A stretch of DNA of 32,462 nucleotides, taken from positions 1 to 32,462 of the forward strand of contig NZ_JAEUMO010000140.1 of the NCBI RefSeq assembly GCF_016793285.1, given 5' to 3'. The notes under the pieces are model-generated. The model was given only the letters and a program-made list of their open reading frames with translations, was not told where the DNA came from and made no database searches. The DNA comes from Phenylobacterium sp. (GTDB taxonomy: Bacteria; Pseudomonadota; Alphaproteobacteria; Caulobacterales; Caulobacteraceae). How positions within the stretch are numbered: position 1 is the first letter of the stretch; the number at the start of each line of letters is the position of its first letter. Below, one piece after another: positions 24,185 through 32,353 of the stretch. The translations under genes were made by a program, and so were the position numbers.

Positions 24185-26188
24185 CTACCGCCCGCCCGGC
24201 GCCCCGCCGGCCGGGGTCGGCGGGGCGCCCTGCGCGGTGGCCGCGGGACGCCGCCGCGGCATCAGCTTCATCGCCGCGTCCAGCTCCTTCTGGTCGACGC
24301 CGCCGTCCTTGTCGGTGTCGATCATGGCGAAGTACTTGGCGAGGTTCTCGCCCAGGTTGCCCTTCAGCTCGGCCTTGGTGAGCTTGCCGTCCATGTTGTC
24401 GTCCATGACGCCCATCATCATGCCGCCCTGCATCAGCTTGTCGTTCCCGGGCTTCTGGACGGCCACCGTCTCGTCGGTCCAGCGGTAGTGCAGGTAGAGC
24501 GCCAGCATCTCCTCGGACGACTGCTCGCCCCAGCGCACCTCGGTCTTGTAGTCCGGGTTCGACGGGTTGCGCCTGGAGTTGTCGAAGGTCCAGCGGGTCA
24601 CGACCTTCGAGCCGGCCGGGATCTTCAGCGGGTCCTTCAGGAAGTACTCGTACTGCCACTCGAACTCGTAGCGCGGCAGCGAGAGCAGCTTCTGCTCCCT
24701 GCCGTTCGGATAGATCACCGCCACCTGCACCGAGCCGCCGCGGTGGTGGGCGTGCGGGGTCAGGCCGTACAGCACCATCTCCTTCGGCACGGCGATGTAG
24801 GCGCTCTCCTGGTGCCACTCCTCGCCCGGCGGGATCACCAGCGAGAAATCGAAGATGCCGAAGGTGCGCAGCACGTACTTCGGCTCCTGCCCTTTCGGGA
24901 AGAAGTAGAGGCCCATCTGGGTCTTCTCCACCGTCTCCTTGCCGTAGGGCGTGTAGTGGTTCTGGAAGGCGATGCCGCCCGACGGCGGCACCCAGGTGCC
25001 GGTGCCCCTCGGCGCGATGTTGGAGCCGCGGCCGGGGCCGTAGCCGCCGAGCGAGGCGCCCCACTGGCTCTCGCTGGCCGTGCCGCCCGCCTTCTGCTCG
25101 CCCTCGACCACGCCGGTCAGGATGTGGTGGACGACCTGGCGGTCGGTGACGCGGAAGGTGGTCGCCTTCATCCAGCGGCCCTCGGTCAGCACGCTGGGCA
25201 CGACCGGGCGCTGGTAGTCCATCACGCCGCTGGCCGGGATCCTGGCCTCGGGGATCTCGACGATCACGTCCGGCTTGCCCAGCGGCCAGTCGGGCGCCTG
25301 GAACTTGACCTTCGCCAGCGGGTCCTCGCCCTTGCCGCGCGGCGCGCCGGCCTCGACCCAGTGGACCAGCGTCTTCATCTGGTCGCCCGAGAGGCGGTCG
25401 TCGTCCTGGAACGCGCCCACGGTGGGGTCGGCCAGGTAGGGCGGCATGCGGTGCGTGCGGATGACCTCGCGGATCATCGGCGAGAAGCCCTTCACCTGCT
25501 CGTAGCTGTTCAGCGCCATCGGGCCGATGCCGCCCGGCTGGTGGCAGGTGGCGCACTTCTTCTCGATGATCGGCGCGATGGTCTTGGCGTAGCTGATGCT
25601 GGCGTGCGCCTTGCCCCGCTCGGGGAAGGCGATGACGCCGCCGGTCGCGGCCCTGGTTACGGCGGCGACCTTCTCGCCGGCCACGAGACCGGCCACCGCC
25701 GCCTTCGCCCCGTCGACCGGGCCGCGGTAGGCGACCGTCCAGGTCTTCGGGTCGATGACGAACACCTCGGCCGCGCGGGTCACGCCCAGGCCCTCGCCGA
25801 TCAACTGGTCGTAGTCGAAGAGGATCGGCAGATCGAGGCCGGCGGCCCTGGCGTCCGGGGCCACCTTCTCGCGCGTGTCGCCCAGCCTGGACGCCACGGC
25901 CATGAATTCCACGCCCTGCTTCGCATAGGCCGCCTTCAGCGCCATCAGCGCCGGCGCGTCGCGCTTCACGGTCGCGTCCCCGGCCGCGTAGCTCATCAGC
26001 ACCACCGCCTTGGCGTCGCTCATCCGGTAGAGCTGGCGCGCCAGATAGTGCTGGTCGGGCAGGACGAAGTCGTCGACCGCCTGCGCCGCCGGCGCCTGCG
26101 CATCCGCACCGCCCGTCAGCATCGCGCCGCCCGCCACGGCGAGCGCCAGCGCCGCCAGCATCGAAGCCTGCCGAACCTTCATCCCCAT
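24185..26188 (-). CDS. exported four-domain protein: degenerate redoxin, cytochrome c, copper monooxygenase-like, EF-hands
   Basis: The protein has 667 residues. A signal peptide (about 1-31, ending GGADAQA) is followed by a redoxin-like domain (about 38-180: VVLMSYAAGDATVKRD, FMAVAS, ILFDYDQ, EVFVIDPKTW) that lacks the usual cysteines. Next is a cytochrome c-like segment with CATCH (212-216) and RMPP (Met248 as likely second ligand). Residues about 295-590 resemble the copper type II ascorbate-dependent monooxygenase (PHM) fold, with HH at 354-355, His411, and HAHH at 479-482. Two EF-hand loops start at Asp596 and Asp624, with Glu at position 12 in both. A Pro/Gly tail closes it. A periplasmic heme- and copper-dependent oxidase role is inferred. 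ATG 26182 is an alternative start. Confidence 0.87.
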   Translation of the reverse strand: MGMKVRQASMLAALALAVAGGAMLTGGADAQAPAAQAVDDFVLPDQHYLARQLYRMSDAKAVVLMSYAAGDATVKRDAPALMALKAAYAKQGVEFMAVASRLGDTREKVAPDARAAGLDLPILFDYDQLIGEGLGVTRAAEVFVIDPKTWTVAYRGPVDGAKAAVAGLVAGEKVAAVTRAATGGVIAFPERGKAHASISYAKTIAPIIEKKCATCHQPGGIGPMALNSYEQVKGFSPMIREVIRTHRMPPYLADPTVGAFQDDDRLSGDQMKTLVHWVEAGAPRGKGEDPLAKVKFQAPDWPLGKPDVIVEIPEARIPASGVMDYQRPVVPSVLTEGRWMKATTFRVTDRQVVHHILTGVVEGEQKAGGTASESQWGASLGGYGPGRGSNIAPRGTGTWVPPSGGIAFQNHYTPYGKETVEKTQMGLYFFPKGQEPKYVLRTFGIFDFSLVIPPGEEWHQESAYIAVPKEMVLYGLTPHAHHRGGSVQVAVIYPNGREQKLLSLPRYEFEWQYEYFLKDPLKIPAGSKVVTRWTFDNSRRNPSNPDYKTEVRWGEQSSEEMLALYLHYRWTDETVAVQKPGNDKLMQGGMMMGVMDDNMDGKLTKAELKGNLGENLAKYFAMIDTDKDGGVDQKELDAAMKLMPRRRPAATAQGAPPTPAGGAPGGR

Positions 26189-26329
26189 GTCCCCCCAGCC
26201 CTCGTCTCGATTGCGAGCGTCTGCCTGCATTTTGCGACGCGCCGGACGTTTCGGCCAGAGCGACCTTCGCGTTACGCCGCGGCCGACGGCGCGAGGGCTG
26301 GCCAAGGCCGCTTCACCGGCCTGCTGGCG

Positions 26330-28135
26330 CTAATCCGTCGGGGGCTCGGTCGGCTCGGGCGCCGCGGGCGGGCCGGCGGCCACCTCCACCGGCGGGGACG
26401 GGACGGGCGGCTGGGCGCCCGGCGGAATCGGAGCCCTGGGCGTGCGTTTCAGCGCCACGGCCATGAAGCTGCGCCACAACTCCGAAGGCGCCGTCGCGCC
26501 GCTGATCCGCGCCATCGGCCTGGCGTCGTCGCGGCCCATCCAGGCGCAGCTCGCGAAGTTGGCCGTGTAGCCGCAGAACCAGGCGTCCTTGTAGTCCGAG
26601 GTCGTCCCGGTCTTGCCGGCGAGGTCGTAGCCCGGCACGGCCGCGCGACCGCCGGTCCCAGCCGTCATGACGGTGCGCAGCATCCGGTTGAGTTCGCTCA
26701 GCGCCGGGTTCGCCACCGCCGGGACCGGCGCGGACGCCCGCTTCTGGTAGACGACCTGGCCGCCCTGACGGATGCGCTCGATGCCGTAGGCCTGCACGCG
26801 GGCGCCGCCGTTCGAGAAGGCGGCGTAGGCCTGGGTCATCTCCAGCGGCGTGACCAGCGTCGTGCCGAGCGCCATCGCCGGGTCGGTATTGACCTGCGAG
26901 ACGATGCCCACCCGGCGCGCGGTGAGCGCCACCGCGGGCCGGCCCACCTCGTCGGCGAGCCGCGCGGCCACGGTGTTCACCGACCTGGCGAGGGCCACCT
27001 CCAGCGTGATCGGGCCCATGAAGGTCCCGCTCTCGTAGTTCCCGGGCGACCAGCCGTCGATGGTCACCGGCTCGTCGACGACCGGCGTATCGGGGGTGCG
27101 GCCCTGCTCCAGCGCCGTCAGATAGACGAAGGGCTTCCACGCCGAGCCCGCCTGCCGCCGCGCACTGACCGCCCGGTTGTAAGGTGCGCTCGCATGGTCC
27201 GTGCCGCCCACCAGGGCGCGCACGCGCCCCTGGCCGTCCATGGCGACCAGCGCCGCCTGGTCCGTCGCCTGCGCCTTGTGGGCCGCCACGGTCGCCCTGG
27301 CCGCGTCGCCGGCGGCGCGCTCCATCGTCTGGTCCAGCGTCGTCTCGACCGTGAGGTCGCGGGTCGGCTTCGGGACCATCTGGCGGACCTGGGCGTCGAC
27401 CCAGTCGATGAAGTATTGCGAGGCGCCGTCGGGCGAGGTCTTCCAGACCTTCGGCTTCTGCGCCTTGGCCTTGTCCCGTTGCGCCGCGGTGATGACGCCC
27501 GTCTCGGCCATGACGTCGAGCACGAGGTTGGCGCGCTCCAGGCACCGCTCGGGCTGTTCGATCGGGCTGTAGTTGGTCGGCGACTTCAGGACGCCCGCCA
27601 GCATGGCGGCCTCCTTGATCGAGAGCTTCGCCGCCGGCTTGTTGAAGTAGCGTTGGGCGGCGGCCTCGTAGCCGTAGGCGCCCGCGCCGTAGTAGGCGCG
27701 GCTCATGTACATGCCCAGGATCCGGGCCTTGGTGTAGCTCCGCTCCAGTTGGACGGCATAGGCGATCTCGGTCGCCTTGCGCTCGATCGTGCGGTCCTGG
27801 TTGAGGAACAGGAGGCGCGCGGTCTGCTGGGTGATCGTCGAGGCCCCGCGCATGCGCCCGCCGTCCAGGGCGCCGACCACGGCGCTGGCCATGCCGCGGG
27901 GATCGAAGCCGGCGTGTTCGTAGAAGCGGCGATCCTCGATGGCGACCACGGCGCCGGGCACGTACTTCGGCAGCGTCGTCACGTCCAGCGGCGGGGCGAA
28001 CCGGCCGCCGCGCACGCCGATCACGTCGCCGTAGCGGTCGACGTAGGTCACCTGCGGCTCCCGCTGGATCGGCGGCAGGCGCGGAAGCTCCAGCCCCGAA
28101 ATCGAGAGCTGCATGGCGGCGGCGAGTGCGATCAA
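26330..28135 (-). CDS. bifunctional penicillin-binding protein, class A (GT51 transglycosylase plus transpeptidase)
   Basis: The protein has 601 residues from TTG 28135. The glycosyltransferase domain has VVAIEDRRFYEHAGFD (catalytic Glu67) and RGASTITQQTARLLFL. The transpeptidase domain has AGSAWKPF (Ser331 nucleophile, Lys334), SVN (385-387) and KTGTTSDYKDAWF (Lys508). A proline-rich tail ends it. It polymerises and crosslinks peptidoglycan. An in-frame TGA lies three codons above TTG 28135, so the N-terminus is short: only IALAAAMQLSISG could anchor it, with no basic cytoplasmic segment. ATG 28114 would remove half of that. It is 141 bases upstream of the fusion gene and divergent from pyruvate kinase. 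Confidence 0.93.
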   Translation of the reverse strand: MIALAAAMQLSISGLELPRLPPIQREPQVTYVDRYGDVIGVRGGRFAPPLDVTTLPKYVPGAVVAIEDRRFYEHAGFDPRGMASAVVGALDGGRMRGASTITQQTARLLFLNQDRTIERKATEIAYAVQLERSYTKARILGMYMSRAYYGAGAYGYEAAAQRYFNKPAAKLSIKEAAMLAGVLKSPTNYSPIEQPERCLERANLVLDVMAETGVITAAQRDKAKAQKPKVWKTSPDGASQYFIDWVDAQVRQMVPKPTRDLTVETTLDQTMERAAGDAARATVAAHKAQATDQAALVAMDGQGRVRALVGGTDHASAPYNRAVSARRQAGSAWKPFVYLTALEQGRTPDTPVVDEPVTIDGWSPGNYESGTFMGPITLEVALARSVNTVAARLADEVGRPAVALTARRVGIVSQVNTDPAMALGTTLVTPLEMTQAYAAFSNGGARVQAYGIERIRQGGQVVYQKRASAPVPAVANPALSELNRMLRTVMTAGTGGRAAVPGYDLAGKTGTTSDYKDAWFCGYTANFASCAWMGRDDARPMARISGATAPSELWRSFMAVALKRTPRAPIPPGAQPPVPSPPVEVAAGPPAAPEPTEPPTD

Positions 28136-28419
28136 GGCTCGAGCTCAGCTCCCCAGGGGTCCGACCGTCCGGGCGATATCTGTCCCGCGCCGCCGGCAGG
28201 GCCAAGATAAATCCCGGTAATGCGGCGCCAGTGCGTCGCAAGCGGACCGCCGCTGCACGCGATCTGCACGGCGCCCCGACGCGCGCCGAGCCCCCAGGCG
28301 CTCCCGCTTTCTCGCGATGCGGAAACGGAGTCGGCCGTCCGACGGTTGCCTGCGCGCAGGGGTAGGGCCACTTTGGCCGCTCAGGGATTCGCACGCCGAG
28401 ATCAAGGGAGACCGCCCGC
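28136..28419. promoter_or_regulatory. divergent intergenic region between PBP and pyruvate kinase
   Basis: These 284 bases must carry the promoters of two divergent genes. No frame on either strand resembles a protein or could supply a longer PBP membrane anchor. I cannot identify a convincing -35/-10 pair by eye. A GGGGAG on the minus strand is too far (about 15 bases) from the PBP start to be its ribosome-binding site. Confidence 0.5.
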
Positions 28420-29847
28420 GTGGCTGAAGGCATCCGGCGCCGCCGGCGGGTGAAGATCGTCGCCACCATCGGGCCGGCCTCGTCGAGCCTGGAGCGGCTC
28501 GAAGAGCTGTTCCGGACCGGCGCCGACGTCTTCCGCCTGAACTTCAGCCATGGGACCCAGGACGACCACGCCGCCGTCGTCGAGCGCATCCGTCGCGTCG
28601 AGAAGAAGACCGGCCGCCCTATCGGCATCCTGGCCGACCTGCAGGGCCCGAAGCTCCGCGTCGGCCGCTTCGCCGGCGGCGCCGTGGTGCTGCAGTGGGG
28701 CCGCAGCTTCCGGCTCGATCTGCAGGAACGGCCGGGCGACGGCCAGCGCGCCCAGCTCCCGCACCCCGAGATCATGGCCGCGGCCAGCCCGGGCTCGCTG
28801 CTGCTGCTGGACGACGGCCGCATCCGCCTGGAGGTCACCCGCCAGACGCCGGAGTTCCTCGACACCCGGGTGGTCGTCGGCGGTCGCCTTTCCGACCACA
28901 AGGGCGTCAACCTGCCCGGCCTGACGCTCCCGATCCCGGCGCTGACGACCAAGGACCGTTCCGACCTCGCCTTCGCCCTCGATCACGGCTGCGACATCGT
29001 CGGGCTTTCGTTCGTGCAGCGTCCGGAAGACGTCGCCGAGGCGCGCGAACTCGTCGCCGGCCGCGCACTGGTGCTGTCGAAGATCGAGAAGCCCGGCGCG
29101 CTCGCCTCGATCGACGAGGTGATGAAGCTGTCGGACGCCATCATGGTCGCCCGCGGCGACCTGGGCGTGGAACTGCCGGCCGAAGACGTGCCGCTGATCC
29201 AGAAGCGCCTGATCCGCGCCGCACACCGCTACGGCCGCCCCGTCGTCGTCGCGACGCAGATGATGGAGAGCATGATCGAGAACCCGACGCCGACCCGCGC
29301 CGAGGCTTCCGACGTCGCCACCGCCGTCTTCGACGGCGCCGACTGCGTGATGCTCTCGGCCGAGAGCGCGACGGGCAAGTACCCGGTCGAGACCGTGCGG
29401 ATGATGGACCGCATCATCGCACGCACCGAGGACGACGACGACCTGAAGGCCGCTCGCGCCGCCATGCGGCCCAAGCCCGAGAAGGAGGCCGGCGACGCCA
29501 TCTGCGCCGCGGCGCGCCAGGTCGCCGAAACCATCGAGGCCAAGGCCATCGCCGCCTTCTCGCTCTCCGGCCGCACCGCGATGCGCATCGCCCGCGAGCG
29601 CCCCGACGCGCCGATCCTGGGTCTGACGCCCAGCCTGGAGACCGCGCGCCGCCTGGCGCTCGTCTGGGGCGTGCATGCCCTGACGTCCGAAGCTACGCAC
29701 ACCATGACCGAGACGGTGGCCCAGGCCGCGACGCTCGCCCGCCACTCGGGCTTCGCCAAGCGACGCGACGAGATCGTGGTGATCGCCGGCGTGCCGTTCG
29801 GCCGCTCCGGCGGGACGAATTCCCTTCGGGTCGTTCAGGTCGCGTAG
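28420..29847 (+). CDS. pyk: pyruvate kinase
   Basis: The protein has 475 residues from GTG 28420, with AAGGGAG nine bases upstream. It converts PEP and ADP to pyruvate and ATP. Recognisable segments are VKIVATIGPASS (11-22), FRLNFSHG, LADLQGPKLRVG, LVLSKIEKPGAL with the catalytic Lys, MVARGDLGVELP, and the signature TQMMESMIENPTPTRAEASD followed by SAESATGKYPVE. The C-terminal domain has FSLSGRTAMRIARERP. The length and motifs are complete. It stands alone downstream of the divergent region shared with the PBP gene, with possible hairpins after its stop. Confidence 0.97.
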   Translation: MAEGIRRRRRVKIVATIGPASSSLERLEELFRTGADVFRLNFSHGTQDDHAAVVERIRRVEKKTGRPIGILADLQGPKLRVGRFAGGAVVLQWGRSFRLDLQERPGDGQRAQLPHPEIMAAASPGSLLLLDDGRIRLEVTRQTPEFLDTRVVVGGRLSDHKGVNLPGLTLPIPALTTKDRSDLAFALDHGCDIVGLSFVQRPEDVAEARELVAGRALVLSKIEKPGALASIDEVMKLSDAIMVARGDLGVELPAEDVPLIQKRLIRAAHRYGRPVVVATQMMESMIENPTPTRAEASDVATAVFDGADCVMLSAESATGKYPVETVRMMDRIIARTEDDDDLKAARAAMRPKPEKEAGDAICAAARQVAETIEAKAIAAFSLSGRTAMRIARERPDAPILGLTPSLETARRLALVWGVHALTSEATHTMTETVAQAATLARHSGFAKRRDEIVVIAGVPFGRSGGTNSLRVVQVA

Positions 29848-29880
29848 GGCGCACAACGCGGCCGGCGCCGGCTCGCCGCG

Positions 29881-29896
29881 GGTGGCGCAGGCCACC
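29881..29896 (+). terminator. possible weak terminator hairpin after pyruvate kinase
   Basis: GGTGGC (29881-29886) and GCCACC (29891-29896) form a six-base stem around GCAG. It follows a GCCGGCGCCGGC palindrome at 29861-29872. No T-run follows, so termination here is uncertain, and the next gene could be read from the same transcript. Confidence 0.3.
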
Positions 29897-29935
29897 TGAG
29901 CCGTGCCAAGCTCGCCGTCCGACGAGGAGGCGTGC

Positions 29936-30211
29936 GTGCGGCGACAGAAGGTCCTGGTGCTCTACCTGGCGAACTCGGCGCTCGATGCGCCGACGGTGGC
30001 ATGGTCCGTCTATGACGGCGCGGGCGAAGCCCTGCGGATGGCGGGCGATCAGGACCAGCCGCCCTACCCGACCGGGCTCGCGGCGCTGAAGGACGGCTGG
30101 CGGCTCTTCCAGGCCTCGCAGCTCAACCCCCACGCCCGCGGCGAGGAGTTCGACCTCGCCTATCTCAAGTACGAGTTCTGGTTCGAGCAACTGGTGGAGG
30201 TGGCGTCATGA
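29936..30211 (+). CDS. 91-residue protein of unknown function coupled to the PhyH dioxygenase
   Basis: I start it at GTG 29936, where GAGGAGG lies five bases upstream; the ATG at 29903 has no such signal. The sequence begins RRQKVLVLYLANSALDAPT and ends HARGEEFDLAYLKYEFWFEQ before VEVAS. It has no signal peptide or membrane segment and is aromatic-rich at the C-terminus. I do not recognise a characterised family. Its stop overlaps the next ATG as ATGA, so it is translationally coupled to the phytanoyl-CoA dioxygenase. This suggests a partner or subunit role, which is an inference from position. Confidence 0.82.
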   Translation: MRRQKVLVLYLANSALDAPTVAWSVYDGAGEALRMAGDQDQPPYPTGLAALKDGWRLFQASQLNPHARGEEFDLAYLKYEFWFEQLVEVAS

Positions 30212-31131
30212 CCCTGCTGACGTCCGTCGAGATGGCGCGGTTCGTCGCGCGCGGCTTCCTGCGCTTCGACGCCGCCGTGCCCGACGACATCAACGCCCAG
30301 TTCATGGCCGAGGCAGGCGCGGCGCCCGACGCGGCCGACGGCAGGCGCGTCATGGCGGTCTACGCCCAGACCCTGGCGGGCAGCGCCATCGCCGAGGCCC
30401 CGCCGGGCCGCCCGCTGGCCGACACCTATCCGGCGGACAGCGCGCTCGGCCGCCTGCTGGCCCTGCCCCGCGTCGCGGGCGCGTTCAGGAGCCTGCTGGG
30501 CGAGGCGCCGGTCTTCGACCATCACTTCCTGCACATCACCTTCCCGCCCAGCTATCACGAGGCCGGCGGCGGCGAGAACGTGTCGCAGCATACGCACCAG
30601 GACTCCACCATCGACCCGCGCCTGCGCTTCGACGTGCAGCTCATGTACTACCCGCATGAGGTGACGCTCGAGATGGGCGGGACGCGCTTCGTCCCCGGGA
30701 CGCATCTGCGCAAGGTCTCGGAGGTGGCGATCGGCCGCTACCAGAACATCCGCGGCCAGCAGCACATGGTCTGTCCCGCCGGCACGCTGCTCTTCCTGCA
30801 CCACGGCCTCTGGCACGGCGGCGGCGTGAATCGCTCGGACCGCACGCGCTACATGTTCAAGATCCGCGCCCATGCCTCGGGCTCGCAGGTGCGCCAGTGG
30901 GACGCGCGCGACCTCAACGGCGGCCCGGCGCATCGGCCGATCTTCTTCCGCAAGAGCCTGCCCGAGCCCGACACGGTCGAGACCATCCTGATGGCCTCCG
31001 AACCCTGGTTCGAGCAGGACACCGGGCGCCTGGAGTACGTGAACCGCGTGAAGCTCTGGCGCTACGTGACCGGCGATACGGACTACGACGCCGACTACTG
31101 GATGACCCGGCTCGAGAACGTCGGCGCTTGA
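30208..31131 (+). CDS. phytanoyl-CoA dioxygenase (PhyH) family Fe(II)/2-oxoglutarate enzyme
   Basis: The protein has 307 residues. The iron-binding facial triad is visible: HQD (His130, Asp132) in SQHTHQDST and the distal His203 in HHGLWHGGGVNRSD, followed by Arg212/Arg214 (RTRYMFKIR), one of which should bind 2-oxoglutarate. The FVPGTH segment (161-166) is also typical. Such enzymes hydroxylate C-H bonds using O2 and 2-oxoglutarate; the substrate may be an acyl-CoA or a small molecule. The gene overlaps the preceding 91-residue gene by four bases. No CoA-ligase or lyase is adjacent, so the substrate is open. Confidence 0.92.
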   Translation: MTLLTSVEMARFVARGFLRFDAAVPDDINAQFMAEAGAAPDAADGRRVMAVYAQTLAGSAIAEAPPGRPLADTYPADSALGRLLALPRVAGAFRSLLGEAPVFDHHFLHITFPPSYHEAGGGENVSQHTHQDSTIDPRLRFDVQLMYYPHEVTLEMGGTRFVPGTHLRKVSEVAIGRYQNIRGQQHMVCPAGTLLFLHHGLWHGGGVNRSDRTRYMFKIRAHASGSQVRQWDARDLNGGPAHRPIFFRKSLPEPDTVETILMASEPWFEQDTGRLEYVNRVKLWRYVTGDTDYDADYWMTRLENVGA

Positions 31132-31179
31132 CGCGAGCCGTTCGCACCTACAGCCTCGCCCAGGTTCTGGAGTCACGAC

Positions 31180-31539
31180 ATGACGATGCGTCTCTTCGCC
31201 TTCGCGGCCGGCCTCTCGCTGGCCACCGCGACCTCGGCCTTCGCGCTCACGGTCCAGTCGGCTCCGCCGCGCCCAGACGTCGGCCAGCGCCTGACGCCGA
31301 CCGACAGCCGCGCCGCTTCGAGCATGCGCCTGCAGGACACCTTCGCAGGCTCCGGCCGGCCGACGATGGGTTCGACCTTCACCGGCGCGCCCCAGGCGGC
31401 CTACGGCACGACGAGCTTCGGCTTCGGCAATGTGAGGACGACCATCACGTCGGACCCGTACTACGACCGCAGTTGGAGCAACGATCGCCGCGACACACCG
31501 GCGCCGCTGTCTCTCTCGCCTCGCCTGCCGCGCCGCTGA
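31180..31539 (+). CDS. small secreted protein, unknown function
   Basis: The protein has 119 residues. A signal peptide (MRLFAFAAGLSLATATSAFA) leads a Ser/Thr/Pro-rich, low-complexity mature part with few charged residues, including GSTFTGAPQAAYGTTSFGFG and an Arg-rich end. No cysteine and no known motif is visible. TGGAG lies upstream of ATG 31180; ATG 31186 is an alternative. It follows the dioxygenase by 48 bases on the same strand. Confidence 0.65.
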   Translation: MTMRLFAFAAGLSLATATSAFALTVQSAPPRPDVGQRLTPTDSRAASSMRLQDTFAGSGRPTMGSTFTGAPQAAYGTTSFGFGNVRTTITSDPYYDRSWSNDRRDTPAPLSLSPRLPRR

Positions 31540-31589
31540 GCGACCCCGCCGAACCGAGCGACGCCGCGCCGCCCGCACATCGCGGACGG

Positions 31590-31946
31590 ATGAGCAGGCT
31601 CGTCTACCGCGCGGTCGGCTTCGCGATGGTGGGCCTGGCGACGGCGGGCGTCTTCCTGCCGGTGCTGCCGACGACGCCGTTCCTGCTGGTCGCCGCGTGG
31701 GCCTTCGCGCGCAGTTCGCCGGAACTCGCCGCGCGGCTGCGCAATCATCCCCGCTTCGGGGCCTTCCTGCGCGACTGGCAGGACCGCGGGGCGATCCCCC
31801 TGAAGGCCAAGGCGCTGGCGATCACCATGATGGCCGGAAGTTGGGGCCTCCTGGCGCTCACCACCCGAAACCTCTGGGTGCTCGGCGGAGTCGCTGCGAC
31901 GCTCTCGGCGGTCGCGATCTACCTCATCACCCGGCCGAACGCCTGA
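31590..31946 (+). CDS. YbaN / DUF454 family inner-membrane protein
   Basis: The protein has 118 residues. The family signature is clear: GFAMVGLATAGVFLPVLPTT followed by PFLLVAAWAFARSSP, then LRNHPRFGAFLRDW and GAIPLKAKALAI. Two hydrophobic segments at the N-terminus and two at the C-terminus give a small integral membrane protein. The function of DUF454 proteins is unknown. ATG 31590 fits the family start; the frame is open far upstream but is only the shadow of the dioxygenase gene there. It converges on the rRNA-operon terminator. Confidence 0.9.
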   Translation: MSRLVYRAVGFAMVGLATAGVFLPVLPTTPFLLVAAWAFARSSPELAARLRNHPRFGAFLRDWQDRGAIPLKAKALAITMMAGSWGLLALTTRNLWVLGGVAATLSAVAIYLITRPNA

Positions 31947-31961
31947 GCCGCCGGGATACAG

Positions 31962-31997
31962 GCAAGAAAAAAGCCCCGCAATCGCTTGCGGGGCTTT
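31962..31997 (-). terminator. intrinsic terminator of the rRNA operon
   Basis: A perfect 12-base stem, AAAGCCCCGCAA (31970-31981) with TTGCGGGGCTTT (31986-31997), encloses a four-base loop. On the minus strand the stem runs directly into TTTTTT, a textbook rho-independent terminator seven bases beyond the tRNA 3' end. It may also stop plus-strand transcription from the YbaN-like gene. Confidence 0.93.
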
Positions 31998-32003
31998 CGA
32001 ATT

Positions 32004-32080
<77 letters not shown>

Positions 32081-32153
32081 TCAAAACCGATCCACTCGCT
32101 TACGCAAGCGCCGTTCTTCGTGACTGGCATCGTGAATTGAAGGGTTCTGGATC

Positions 32154-32301
32154 CTGATCCGCTTGGTAGACCTGGCGGCGACCTACTCTCCCGCGCCTTG
32201 AGACGAAGTACCATCGGCTCTGAGAAGCTTAACGACCGAGTTCGGGATGGGATCGGGTGGGGACTTCTCGACAAAGCCACCAGGTCAACGAAGCGGATCA
32301 G
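32154..32301 (-). ncRNA. pre-5S processing stem flanking the 5S rRNA
   Basis: CTGATCCGCTT (32154-32164) is the exact reverse complement of AAGCGGATCAG (32291-32301). These 11-base arms lie four bases outside the 5S terminal helix on both sides. They would extend it coaxially in the precursor, as expected for an RNase recognition and trimming stem. Confidence 0.7.
32169..32286 (-). rRNA. rrf: 5S ribosomal RNA
   Basis: The minus strand reads GACCTGGTGGCTTTGTCGAG at the 5' end and closes with CCAGGTC, forming the terminal helix (32169-32175 with 32280-32286). The conserved internal CCCGATCCCATCCCGAACTC and GGGAGAGTAGG blocks are present. The length of 118 bases is normal. Exact mature ends may differ by one or two bases. 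Confidence 0.95.
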
Positions 32302-32353
32302 TTTGAGAAGACATCAGCGCCGCAATACTGCGCTCCATGAGTTCAACTAAGAA

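Noticed and set aside
24038-28210. A 1390-codon plus-strand open frame opposite the fusion protein and PBP genes
   Set aside because: It is Arg/His/Ala/Gly-rich with no motif and mirrors two clearly real minus-strand genes. Long antisense frames are expected at this GC content.
28132-28405. Small minus-strand frames upstream of the PBP as a lost membrane anchor
   Set aside because: Neither contains a hydrophobic segment that could continue into the PBP by frameshift.
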